From NCBI RefSeq assembly GCF_035825295.1, contig NZ_JAYMGI010000002.1:2396001-2460000 (forward strand): a stretch of DNA of 64,000 bases. Reading direction: 5' to 3'. The translations under genes and the position numbers were made by a program. The notes under the pieces are model-generated. The model had not been told where the DNA came from. It saw nothing but the letters and a program-made list of their open reading frames with translations, and did no database searches. Each line of letters starts with the position of its first letter. Within the stretch, counting starts at the first letter, position 1. This stretch comes from Actinacidiphila sp. DG2A-62. Lineage in GTDB: Bacteria; Actinomycetota; Actinomycetes; Streptomycetales; Streptomycetaceae. This document shows, piece by piece, positions 58,087 through 64,000 of this stretch.

Positions 58087-58503
58087 TCAGGCGGCGGTGG
58101 CGAGCTGCCGGGCGGCGGGCCGCTCGTCGCGGCCCAGCTCGTAAGCGACGAGCGCGGCCGGGCTGGTGGGCGCGGCGACCGGGCGGGCCGGGGCCTCGTC
58201 CACGGGAACGGCGACGGTGTAGGCAGTGCGGTGGATCGTGTAGGACACGATCCGGTCCAGGCGGAAGGTCCTGGACTCGCCGGTCTCGCGGTCCATGGCC
58301 TTGAGGGTGATGTGGCCGGCCTTGGTGGTGATCACGTCGTAGATCTCGATGGTGCGGACCGTCTCGACGAGGCGGCCGGTCTTCTTCCCCGCGGCGTCCT
58401 TCTCTTCCTTGAGGTAGGTGATGGTGACGGGGTGGCGGCGGTCGGCGGCGCGGAGGAGGGCGGTGAGGGTCTGCTGCTCGGTCTGGTTCTTGGTGAGCTT
58501 CAT
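58087..58503 (-). CDS. WYL-domain-like protein
   Basis: 138 residues. TALLRAADRRHPVTITYLKE, ETVRTIEIYDVITTKAGHIT LKAMDRETGESRTFRLDRIV follows the WYL fold pattern: short helix, then strands ending in a R-x-F-R-L-D-R-I stretch. The canonical Trp-Tyr-Leu is not kept. It may sense a ligand or nucleotide. Divergent from the HTH gene at 58611 across GCCTCAT operators, so the pair is probably co-regulated. Confidence 0.65.
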   Translation of the reverse strand: MKLTKNQTEQQTLTALLRAADRRHPVTITYLKEEKDAAGKKTGRLVETVRTIEIYDVITTKAGHITLKAMDRETGESRTFRLDRIVSYTIHRTAYTVAVPVDEAPARPVAAPTSPAALVAYELGRDERPAARQLATAA

Positions 58504-58523
58504 CGTGATCCCCCATCCGTAAG

Positions 58524-58599
58524 GCCTCATCGGCGATGCCTCATAGATTAGGCCTAAAATCGATGGCATGTCAACTAGGCAAGGCCTCATGCGTGAGGC
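58524..58599. promoter_or_regulatory. GCCTCAT operator cluster between divergent genes
   Basis: GCCTCAT occurs at 58524, 58538 and 58584. The last is half of the perfect inverted repeat GCCTCA-TGCG-TGAGGC (58584-58599), and AGGCCT recurs at 58522, 58550 and 58582. TAAAAT at 58555 may be a -10. The region separates the WYL-like gene (minus) and the HTH gene (plus). Confidence 0.65.
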
Positions 58600-58610
58600 A
58601 TCATGGAGGC

Positions 58611-58892
58611 ATGCTCACCATCGACGACATCAGGAAGGCCCGCGAGGCCTACGACGCCGAGGTCAAAGCCGCCGACGACCGGCGCGCCCTCGTACTCGCG
58701 CAGGCCTCCGCAGAGGGGATGCCGCAGACCGACGTCATCGCAGCCACCGGCTACTCCCGCGAGACCGTCCGCCGCATCACCCGCCAGGGCCAGCACCTCG
58801 CACAGGCCATGACCGATGTCAGCACCACCGCCGACCACGCCACCAGGGCGGTTCAGGCGTTCTCCGACAAGATCCCACAGGAGGATCAGTGA
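58611..58892 (+). CDS. HTH regulator
   Basis: 93 residues. TIDDIRKAREAYDAEVKAAD, then GMPQTDVIAATGYSRETVRR ITRQGQHLA, a resolvase/sigma-4-type HTH, followed by a helix. ATG with CATGGAGGC upstream, overlapping the end of the operator cluster, which suggests autoregulation. The stop overlaps the next GTG. Confidence 0.68.
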   Translation: MLTIDDIRKAREAYDAEVKAADDRRALVLAQASAEGMPQTDVIAATGYSRETVRRITRQGQHLAQAMTDVSTTADHATRAVQAFSDKIPQEDQ

Positions 58893-59119
58893 TCACCAAC
58901 CTCAATCAGGCATTCACCCGGCTCGCCCGCACCGTCCAGACCGCGCAGACGGCCGTCAGCGACTTCGCCGAGCAACTGCAGTCCACCCGGACCGGGGCGC
59001 GGCGGGAGCCCCGTACGCGCCGCCCGGATCACCCGGTCCGTCAGGCCCCCATCACGACGACCGTGGCCGTCCTCCTCGGACCTGAGCGCTCGCGGGACTG
59101 GCGAGCGCAGATGCACTGA
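58889..59119 (+). CDS. Small basic protein coupled to the HTH regulator
   Basis: 76 residues from GTG 58889: LNQAFTRLARTVQTAQTAVS DFAEQLQS then a basic tail. The 4-nt overlap ties it to the regulator. No function inferred. Confidence 0.45.
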   Translation: MITNLNQAFTRLARTVQTAQTAVSDFAEQLQSTRTGARREPRTRRPDHPVRQAPITTTVAVLLGPERSRDWRAQMH

Positions 59120-59242
59120 CCTCTACGCTTTTCGTCGTATTCGCCCGCATGCCCGGCGCTTCTCCGACCGTGAGGGTGCAGGGTGGCCCCACCCCCCGTC
59201 GCGTCCCGCCGCACCCCTCCCTGCGGCGGGGCGCACCCACGT

Positions 59243-59608
59243 CTACGGCTCGGGCCGGCACAGCTCGCAGCGGATCGTGTCCGGTTCGGCGGCCAGCACC
59301 TGCCGCGCCTGCGGGGTGGTGAGACCGCGCAGGCCGATCCCCCGCGGACCGCCCGCGGACGGGCAGCCCGCCGCGTGGAGGATCCCGGGGCGCCCCATCC
59401 ACGGGGCGTGGAGTATCCACGGGCGCCACGTGGGCACGAGATCGTAGGACTCGCCCTGGATCGGCTGGACAACGTCGGCCGGCACCTCCACCGCAACGAC
59501 GTAGTTCCACGAACCGTCCGGGGTCTGGCGGCGCTCCAGGAGGCGGGCGTCCATCACGCGGCCGTCGGGGAGACGGAGCCGGACAGGACGGCCGGACGGT
59601 TCGGACAT
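59243..59608 (-). CDS. DUF6233-family protein
   Basis: 121 residues. VRLRLPDGRVMDARLLERRQ TPDGSWNYVVAVEVPADVVQ PIQGESYDLVPTW and TPQARQVLAAEPDTIRCELC RPEP fit the Streptomyces DUF6233 pattern (short strand-rich domain, PDGSW motif, C-terminal CELCRP). Often seen several times per genome in mobile regions; unknown function. Confidence 0.65.
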   Translation of the reverse strand: MSEPSGRPVRLRLPDGRVMDARLLERRQTPDGSWNYVVAVEVPADVVQPIQGESYDLVPTWRPWILHAPWMGRPGILHAAGCPSAGGPRGIGLRGLTTPQARQVLAAEPDTIRCELCRPEP

Positions 59609-59646
59609 GTGTTCGATCCTACGATGCGCGCCGCGACGCCGCCTTC

Positions 59647-59841
59647 TCAGTCCGGGACGGCACCGCGGTAGTGCCACACCAGCAGGTTGCCGTCCGGATC
59701 GGGGCTGTACTCCGCGCGGTCCTCCCAGCCGTCGACGATCTGATAGACCCCGGTACGCAGGTGGTCGTCGGTCCAGTCGCTGGCGTCCATCTCCTGCCCG
59801 TCGAGGGGGCCGCCGCGGTACTGCACGATGCGCGCGCTCAT
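59647..59841 (-). CDS. Small protein, unknown
   Basis: 64 residues from ATG 59841: MSARIVQYRGGPLDGQEMDA, GVYQIVDGWEDRAEYSPDPD, LLVWHYRGAVPD. The Y-x-GGPLDG start and W-Y-RG end are typical of a small beta protein widespread in actinobacteria and their phages. Function unknown. Confidence 0.6.
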   Translation of the reverse strand: MSARIVQYRGGPLDGQEMDASDWTDDHLRTGVYQIVDGWEDRAEYSPDPDGNLLVWHYRGAVPD

Positions 59842-59978
59842 GCCGCCAGCGTGCCAGAGCACGGCCGCCGACCTACCAGGTTGGGACGAACCGGTAGATC
59901 ACTAGTAGGTGACAGGCGGTCTTGACGCCGTGACTCCCCGCAGCGAGAGTCGAGGCCCATCACCCACCGGAGGCCACT

Positions 59979-60251
59979 ATGCGTCTGCGATTCCTGGGCA
60001 TCATCCCCAACACCCCCCACACCGACTCCCCTACGATCTGGCTCGACGAGGACACCGGCGACCTGCTGATCCAGTCGTACAAGGCCACCGACACCGAGGT
60101 GAAGGCGTGCCAGGAGATCGGCTCGATCCCAGGACACTCGACGGACGTCCCCGATCACGAGACGATCATCCGGCTGCCGCGCGTCATGCGGCAGTACCTG
60201 CCGCCCCTGGACGAGACCGACGACAAGGACACCGGTGAGCAGCTTCCCTGA
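59979..60251 (+). CDS. Small protein of the XRE-DUF5753 cassette
   Basis: 90 residues. MRLRFLGIIPNTPHTDSPTI WLDEDTGDLLIQSYKATDTE VKACQEIGSIPGHS, then IRLPRVMRQYLPPL. The position before a DUF6879-type gene and an XRE-DUF5753 regulator is a recurrent actinobacterial arrangement. Overlaps the next gene by 17 nt. Confidence 0.65.
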   Translation: MRLRFLGIIPNTPHTDSPTIWLDEDTGDLLIQSYKATDTEVKACQEIGSIPGHSTDVPDHETIIRLPRVMRQYLPPLDETDDKDTGEQLP

Positions 60252-60738
60252 CCGCCTCCGATCGGCCCAGCACAGCGCCGTCCACCTGGAGATGCGCGAC
60301 AGCTACACGCCACGCGACCCGACCTTCGCCGCATGGAAGCGCGGCGAAGCGGTGGGCTCGCCGGACCTCGACGTGCACCGCCCGTGGGTCGACCTGGTGC
60401 GGGCGGCGGTCGCCCGCGGCGTCGTCGTGCGCCGTGCCCGCATCGTGTCCGAACCGGTCAGCGAGTACATCCGCTTCGAGTACGACACCACGCCGATGAA
60501 CCTGGCCGCGGGGGAGGAGGTGCGCTGGCTGCCCCGCCGGCGCGCCTCCGACATCGCCCTGCCGGGGAACGACTTCTGGCTTCTCGACGGCCAGTTGGTG
60601 CGGTTCGGGCACTTCACGGGCGACGGGGACCCTGTCGGTGAGGAGTGGACCGAGGACCCCGCCGTCGCCGCGCTGTGCGCCGCGGCGTTCGAGGCGGTGT
60701 GGGAGCGGGCCGTCCCGCACGAGGACTACAAGGTCTGA
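60235..60738 (+). CDS. DUF6879-family protein
   Basis: 167 residues from GTG 60235. FPDRLRSAQHSAVHLEMRDS YTPRDPTFAAW, RGVVVRRARIVSEPVSEYIR FEYDTTPMNLAAGEEVRWLP RR, FWLLDGQLVRFGHFTGDGDP: the HLE-R-Y and WLPR-ALPGNDFWL-D motifs match DUF6879, the usual partner of XRE-DUF5753 regulators. Possibly the effector half of a regulatory or toxin/antitoxin-like pair. Confidence 0.75.
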   Translation: MSSFPDRLRSAQHSAVHLEMRDSYTPRDPTFAAWKRGEAVGSPDLDVHRPWVDLVRAAVARGVVVRRARIVSEPVSEYIRFEYDTTPMNLAAGEEVRWLPRRRASDIALPGNDFWLLDGQLVRFGHFTGDGDPVGEEWTEDPAVAALCAAAFEAVWERAVPHEDYKV

Positions 60739-60753
60739 CCGGCCGGCCGCCCC

Positions 60754-61605
60754 ATGCCCGGCTCCCCGTCGTCGTCCGCGCAGGCCGCGCGCGAGGCCCT
60801 GGCCGCGCGCCTGCGGGATCTGCGGTTGGACGCCGAGCTGACGGTCCGCGAGCTGGCCGTGCGTGCGGGCTGGTCCCACTCCAAAGTCAGCCGTATCGAG
60901 ACCGGACGAACGGCGCCGTCCCCGCAGGATCTCCGCGCGTGGGCGGAGGCGTGCGGCGTCCCGGGCCAGGCTGCGGATCTCGCTGACGCGCAGCGCGCCG
61001 TGGAGGGCATGTGGGTCGACTGGCGGCGCATGGAGCGCGCCGGCCTGCGGGCCGCCCAGGAGTCGGTGCGCCCGCTGTACGAGCGCACACACCGGTTCCG
61101 GATCTACGACGGGTGGCTGATCCACGGGCTGCTGCAGACCCCGGCGTACACGACGGCCCTGCTGCACTCGGTGCGGCGGCGCCGCGGTCTGCCGGTGGAC
61201 GACGTCGAGGCCGCGGTCGCCGAGCGCGTCGCCCGCCAGCAGGTTCTGCGGAGCCAGCGGACGTTCGCGTTCCTCCTGGAGGAGGCGGTGCTGCACTCCG
61301 GGATCGGTGGCCCGGCCGCGATGCGGGAGCAGCTGTGGCACCTGCTCACCGCCGCCGTTCAGCCGAACGTCAGCTTGGGCATCATCCCCGCGCAGCCGGA
61401 CCGGTCGAGCATGCGCCCCGTCGAGGACTTCATGATCTTCGGACAGGAGCAGGTAGCGGTCGAGCTGGTCTCCGGCTACCTCACCATCACGCAGCTCCGC
61501 GAGATCGCGATGTACGAGCAGGTCTTCCACGAGCTGGGGCGGCTGGCCGTGTACGGCGAGGCGGCGCGAGCCTTGATCCGGCGGGCGATCACCACGCTGG
61601 GGTGA
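60754..61605 (+). CDS. XRE-family regulator with DUF5753 domain (WhiJ-like)
   Basis: 283 residues. The N-terminal HTH is ELTVRELAVRAGWSHSKVSR IETGRTAPS (~28-58). The C-terminal DUF5753 domain shows YDGWLIHGLLQTPAYTTALL, RQQVLRSQRTFAFLLEEAVL, PNVSLGIIPAQPDRSSMRPV. The family includes the developmental regulator WhiJ and its many paralogues, which act with small partner proteins. It follows the DUF6879 gene by 15 bp, so they are likely co-expressed. Confidence 0.87.
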   Translation: MPGSPSSSAQAAREALAARLRDLRLDAELTVRELAVRAGWSHSKVSRIETGRTAPSPQDLRAWAEACGVPGQAADLADAQRAVEGMWVDWRRMERAGLRAAQESVRPLYERTHRFRIYDGWLIHGLLQTPAYTTALLHSVRRRRGLPVDDVEAAVAERVARQQVLRSQRTFAFLLEEAVLHSGIGGPAAMREQLWHLLTAAVQPNVSLGIIPAQPDRSSMRPVEDFMIFGQEQVAVELVSGYLTITQLREIAMYEQVFHELGRLAVYGEAARALIRRAITTLG

Positions 61606-61725
61606 ACGCGTGCACCAACGTGCACCACGCTAGGACCCGCAGCGCCGCGGTCCCTACGGTCGATCAGGAATGCCCCGCGGCCGCGCCACACGGCCCGGGG
61701 TGTGGACGACCGCGAAGGGGTCGAC

Positions 61726-61974
61726 ATGCCGCACACTACCCGGGGCGCCGGACACCGGTCCGCCCCCACTATCGTCCGCTGCCAGCCTGGCGACCACGAT
61801 GTCCCTGCGCGCGACGCCCAGGAGATCGGCGGCGGGGATGCCGTCCTGACCGGCCCTGGCCGTGGCCCGCGGTACGCCTGCCGCGAGCACGTCCGCTCCG
61901 AGGGCCTGGTGCCGCTCGCCACCTACGTGGGCCGCCGGGACAGCGCGCCGATGCCGGCCCGGCGGCCCGCATGA
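61726..61974 (+). CDS. Small protein, unknown
   Basis: 82 residues from ATG 61726 (GAAGGGG 5 bp upstream). APTIVRCQPGDHDVPARDAQ EIGGGD, then RYACREHVRSEGLVPLATYV. Cys and His residues in a CRQPGDHD and CREH pattern may bind zinc. ATGA overlap with the next gene. Confidence 0.55.
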   Translation: MPHTTRGAGHRSAPTIVRCQPGDHDVPARDAQEIGGGDAVLTGPGRGPRYACREHVRSEGLVPLATYVGRRDSAPMPARRPA

Positions 61975-62165
61975 CCGCCCCCACGGACGAGGACACGGTG
62001 GTGGGGCTGTGCAACTGCTGCGACCAACCCGTGCACGAGGGCGACGAGCGGTGGGAGACCGTGCACCGCGGGACCGGCGCCGCGCCGGACATGCTGCTGC
62101 ACCGACGGCCCTGCCAGCCAGCGGAGAGCCGGCGCTTTCTCGGGCGGAGCCGGCTGTGGAGCTGA
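61971..62165 (+). CDS. Small zinc-finger-like protein
   Basis: 64 residues: TVVGLCNCCDQPVHEGDERW ETVHRGTGAAPDMLLHRRPC. CxCC...H...H...C presents a plausible single zinc site. Overlaps both neighbours. Confidence 0.55.
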   Translation: MTAPTDEDTVVGLCNCCDQPVHEGDERWETVHRGTGAAPDMLLHRRPCQPAESRRFLGRSRLWS

Positions 62166-62506
62166 CCGCGACCGTGCCGGGCTGCGAGGAGTGCGCCCGG
62201 CTGGAGACCGCCGGCCGCGAGCCGGGCCTGCGCCTGACCCTCGGCAGCCACTACCTCGTCCGCCTGATCCAGCACCACATCGACGTCCACGACGCGGAGG
62301 GTGTCCACGTCGACGGCTGCGAGGAGTGCACGCGGTGGAACTCGGGCGGCTGGGGCATCAACCCGCACCTGGGCGAGCTGTGGAGCAGGCAGCACTTCGT
62401 GATGCACGGTCTGGACATCGTGTGGGACGGCGCCGGTCACCCGCTGCGCCTGGCCGACATGCCGCCGCTGGACCAGCCGCACCGGGTGCGCGCCGTCCGC
62501 CCCTGA
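62156..62506 (+). CDS. Cys/His-rich protein, unknown
   Basis: 116 residues from GTG 62156. VPGCEECARLETAG, LIQHHIDVHDAEGVHVDGCE ECTRW, WSRQHFVMHGLDIVWDGAGH. Two CEEC pairs with intervening His residues suggest one or two zinc sites. Overlaps the preceding gene by 10 nt. Not recognised. Confidence 0.55.
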   Translation: MELTATVPGCEECARLETAGREPGLRLTLGSHYLVRLIQHHIDVHDAEGVHVDGCEECTRWNSGGWGINPHLGELWSRQHFVMHGLDIVWDGAGHPLRLADMPPLDQPHRVRAVRP

Positions 62507-62573
62507 CTCCTGCGCGCGGTGCTCCTCATCGCCTGCGCGCAGGTCCACCCATCACCCACCAGCGAGGAGACTC

Positions 62574-62711
62574 ATGTCCACCCCCGACGAGCAGCCCACC
62601 GACGAGCCCGAGCCCGAGCAGCCGATCCAGCCCATCGAGCAGTACCTCGCGGACCAGGCCCAGCGGGACGCCAACCAGGCCGCGGACTACCACGAGGGAT
62701 TCCGGTGGTGA
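62574..62711 (+). CDS. 45-residue acidic peptide
   Basis: MSTPDEQPTDEPEPEQPIQP IEQYLADQAQRDANQAADYH EGFRW, preceded by GAGGAGACTC. Pro/Glu-rich start and a helical end. Good ribosome site and codon use support translation; no function inferred. Confidence 0.5.
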   Translation: MSTPDEQPTDEPEPEQPIQPIEQYLADQAQRDANQAADYHEGFRW

Positions 62712-62865
62712 GCCCTCGCCGCTGACTCCTGCGCGGGGCGCGACGGAGCACCGCGCGCAGGCCAGACGCCGCGCCGCTCATGCCTGGCCGCACCGGCGGC
62801 GCGGCGGCCGGCCCTCGCCCCTACCCCGTGGGGGAGAGGGCCGGAAGTCGCGGCCCTGCGGTTGG

Positions 62866-63207
62866 TCACCGCGGTGGCTGCGGCACCCCCGCGTCGGTGG
62901 CCACCGGGTCCTCGTCCAGCAGCCTGCCGACCGTGACGCCGAGTGCGTCGGCCAGCTGGAGCAGGACGTCGAGGCCGGTTGACCTGGTCGCGTGCTCGGC
63001 ACGGAGAACGGAGTCCCGGCTCACCCCGGCCGCGCCCGCCAGGCGCTCGACGGTCCACCCGAGTGCGGCGCGACGGCGGGCGATGCGGTGGCCGATCTCT
63101 CGGCGCTGGGCGAGGACCCAGTCGGGCCGGGGGTCTGGTGGCACATGGCCACGCTGTGGTGGACGCCGACCCGGAGTCAGTAGCAGATGTGCGACTGAAT
63201 CCGGCAT
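62866..63207 (-). CDS. XRE-family HTH regulator
   Basis: 113 residues. IARRRAALGWTVERLAGAAG VSRDSVLRAEHATRSTGLDV LLQLADALGVTVGRLLDED is a complete XRE fold. The ~35 residues before it are Pro/Arg-rich, and a start closer to the domain may be used. It is the last prophage gene before attR, transcribed inward. It may control the right-arm genes. Confidence 0.75.
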   Translation of the reverse strand: MPDSVAHLLLTPGRRPPQRGHVPPDPRPDWVLAQRREIGHRIARRRAALGWTVERLAGAAGVSRDSVLRAEHATRSTGLDVLLQLADALGVTVGRLLDEDPVATDAGVPQPPR

Positions 63208-63284
63208 CCTGACTGCGGCCGGCCGCGGGTGTACGCAGATCCGCCCGCGCCGGACGCGGAGTGCCCGATCCCGATCGGGCGCGG

Positions 63285-63313
63285 CCGCCCCGCCCCGTCA
63301 CGGGGCGGGGCGG
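63285..63313. terminator. Hairpin terminator near the right end
   Basis: CCGCCCCGCCCCG / CGGGGCGGGGCGG: perfect 13-bp stem with a 3-nt loop, followed by TTTACTG. One of two terminators in tandem that insulate the prophage from the tRNA. Confidence 0.8.
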
Positions 63314-63331
63314 TTTACTGTGCACGAGAGA

Positions 63332-63360
63332 GGCCCCCGCCGAGATCTCCGGCGGGGGCC
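63332..63360. terminator. Second tandem hairpin terminator
   Basis: GGCCCCCGCCG / CGGCGGGGGCC: 11-bp stem, 7-nt loop, followed by TTCTCC. Between this and attR (63361-63597) I see no gene. Confidence 0.75.
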
Positions 63361-63597
63361 TTCTCCCTGCCCGGCCGGTCTCCCCACCGACGCGTGCAGG
63401 CGCACGGAGGGCGCAGATCTGGCGCGTGCGGGGAGCACACCAGCCCCCTCCGTCTCGCGCACTCTACGCGCGAGGTCGGCTGAAAATCATCCCTCTATCG
63501 GGTGACCTGACTGGTCGGTCAGATGGGGATGTGGACTCGGTGTGGACTCGGGGTACAAAGAGGCCCCGCCAGAGTGGGGTTGACGGGGCTCTGAGCT

Positions 63598-63648
63598 GGG
63601 GTGGGCGTGGACGGTTTCGAACCGCCGACATCCGCCTTGTAAGGGCGG
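63598..63648. other. attR: 51-bp repeat within tRNA-Val
   Basis: Identical to 10999-11049. It supplies the tRNA 3' half from the anticodon-stem region to the 3' end, so the phage attP restores the gene after integration. The bacterial 5' half begins at 63649. Confidence 0.93.
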
Positions 63649-63673
63649 CGCTCTACCGCTGAGCTACACGCCC
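63602..63673 (-). tRNA. tRNA-Val(TAC), prophage integration site
   Basis: 72 nt on the minus strand. Acceptor GGGCGTG pairs with CACGCCC; D-stem GCTC/GAGC; anticodon stem CCGCC/GGCGG with loop CTTACAA (anticodon TAC); T-arm GGCGG-TTCGAAA-CCGTC; discriminator A. CCA is not encoded (the next bases are CCCC). All pairs close, so the gene should be functional although its 3' half comes from the phage. Confidence 0.95.
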
Positions 63674-63835
63674 CGGGTGTTGCGACGTCACAGGGTACCT
63701 TGCCGCGGGGGCTGGTCAGCAACCGTGCGCGGGGTGGGAGGATGGACGGGGACAGGTGAACGGGGACAGGCCGGGACGCGGCGAGGGCAGGGTCGGGACC
63801 GGGCAGGCGGCGGAACGCGGGGAGAGAGTGTCACG

Positions 63836-64000
63836 GTGACGACGGCACGTTCGTGGTGGCGGCGCGGCGACAACGTACGCGCCGAGGCCCAGGCCGCCAA
63901 GGACGCGGCGGCCCAGGCGTTCTACGAGCTGGACACCGCCCAGCGCGACCTGGAGATCTCCATCGAGACCATCTCCGCGGTGGACGACTCGCCCGAGGCG
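63836..64000 (+). CDS. Start of a conserved chromosomal coiled-coil protein (partial)
   Basis: GTG 63836 with GGGGAGAGAG upstream; runs off the right edge. VTTARSWWRRGDNVRAEAQA AKDAAAQAFYELDTAQRDLE ISIETISAVDDSPEA is a helical, charged N-terminus like a Streptomyces hypothetical protein of coiled-coil type. First chromosomal gene beyond the tRNA. Function unknown. Confidence 0.7.
   Translation, partial: MTTARSWWRRGDNVRAEAQAAKDAAAQAFYELDTAQRDLEISIETISAVDDSPEA

Larger units (their letters stand above)
10999..63648. mobile_element. Integrated siphovirus-type prophage (~52.6 kb) in tRNA-Val
   Basis: Bounded by perfect 51-bp direct repeats (10999-11049 and 63598-63648), the right one being the 3' part of tRNA-Val(TAC). 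It contains a tyrosine integrase at the left end, repressor and Xis-like genes, recombination and replication genes, a complete head-tail-lysis set in canonical order, and an accessory right arm. Three or four genes carry frame breaks, so viability is uncertain. Confidence 0.93.

Noticed and set aside
57720..58304. Plus-strand ORF through the TGCGGCCG repeat
   Set aside because: The frame is kept open only by the repeat and GC-rich antisense sequence; no start site or domain.
63519..63722. Short minus-strand ORF across attR
   Set aside because: It is a translation of the tRNA-Val gene and its flanks.

Overview
The window is very GC-rich (roughly 70% by eye). It has actinobacterial codon use (GTG and TTG starts, G or C at third positions), start/stop overlaps of the ATGA/GTGA kind, and families typical of Streptomyces: a family 2B encapsulin, DUF6221/DUF6233 proteins, an XRE-DUF5753 regulator and Spd-type plasmid spread proteins. 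It is best read as a Streptomyces (or close relative) chromosome carrying a ~52.6 kb prophage.

Left chromosomal flank (1-10998): the N-terminus of a GDT1/TMEM165-type transporter; a divergent TetR / DHA2-type MFS exporter pair with an inverted repeat between them; a FetB-like (UPF0014) permease; a DedA-like membrane protein; a family 2B encapsulin shell protein with an embedded cyclic-nucleotide-binding-like domain and no cargo gene beside it; a DUF4239 membrane protein; a Pro/Thr-rich membrane-anchored protein; a second TetR followed by a quinone-type oxidoreductase with palindromic operators; a decayed HEAT-repeat remnant; and a VOC/glyoxalase-like protein.

Prophage (10999-63648): bounded by perfect 51-bp direct repeats. 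The right copy is the 3' part of an intact tRNA-Val(TAC) gene on the minus strand. Order from the left: tyrosine integrase and accessory gene (minus), XRE repressor (minus) with operator-like repeats, Cro/Xis-like genes, an early operon of small ORFs, a recombination module (YqaJ-type exonuclease, ERF annealing protein, DEDDh exonuclease, RusA resolvase), and a replication region with two separate repeat clusters. One cluster consists of palindromes inside a winged-helix initiator gene. The other is eleven copies of GACYGCGTCCC just after a helicase-like ATPase lacking Walker A. Then come a sigma-like protein, a second tyrosine recombinase with a Cys-rich C-terminal extension, small and large terminase, portal, ClpP-type prohead protease, scaffold-like protein, HK97-type major capsid protein, connectors, tail proteins, tail chaperones with a -1 frameshift, tape measure, LamG-bearing tip protein, and a lysis cassette (papain-like peptidase, GH25 endolysin, holin-like proteins, collagen-like membrane protein). 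The module set fits a siphovirus.

Right arm (50.7-63.2 kb): mostly accessory. A minus-strand block resembles the Spd spread genes of actinomycete conjugative elements, without a TraB translocase. There are two divergent promoter regions with operator repeats, a lipoprotein, DUF6221/DUF6233-type small proteins, an XRE-DUF5753/DUF6879 cassette and a distal XRE regulator. The chromosome resumes after the tRNA with the start of one conserved coding sequence.

Three phage genes (exonuclease, initiator, large terminase), and possibly a fourth locus, are each interrupted by a frame change of the same sign next to G/C runs. This means either that the prophage is decaying or that the sequence lacks single bases at these places.
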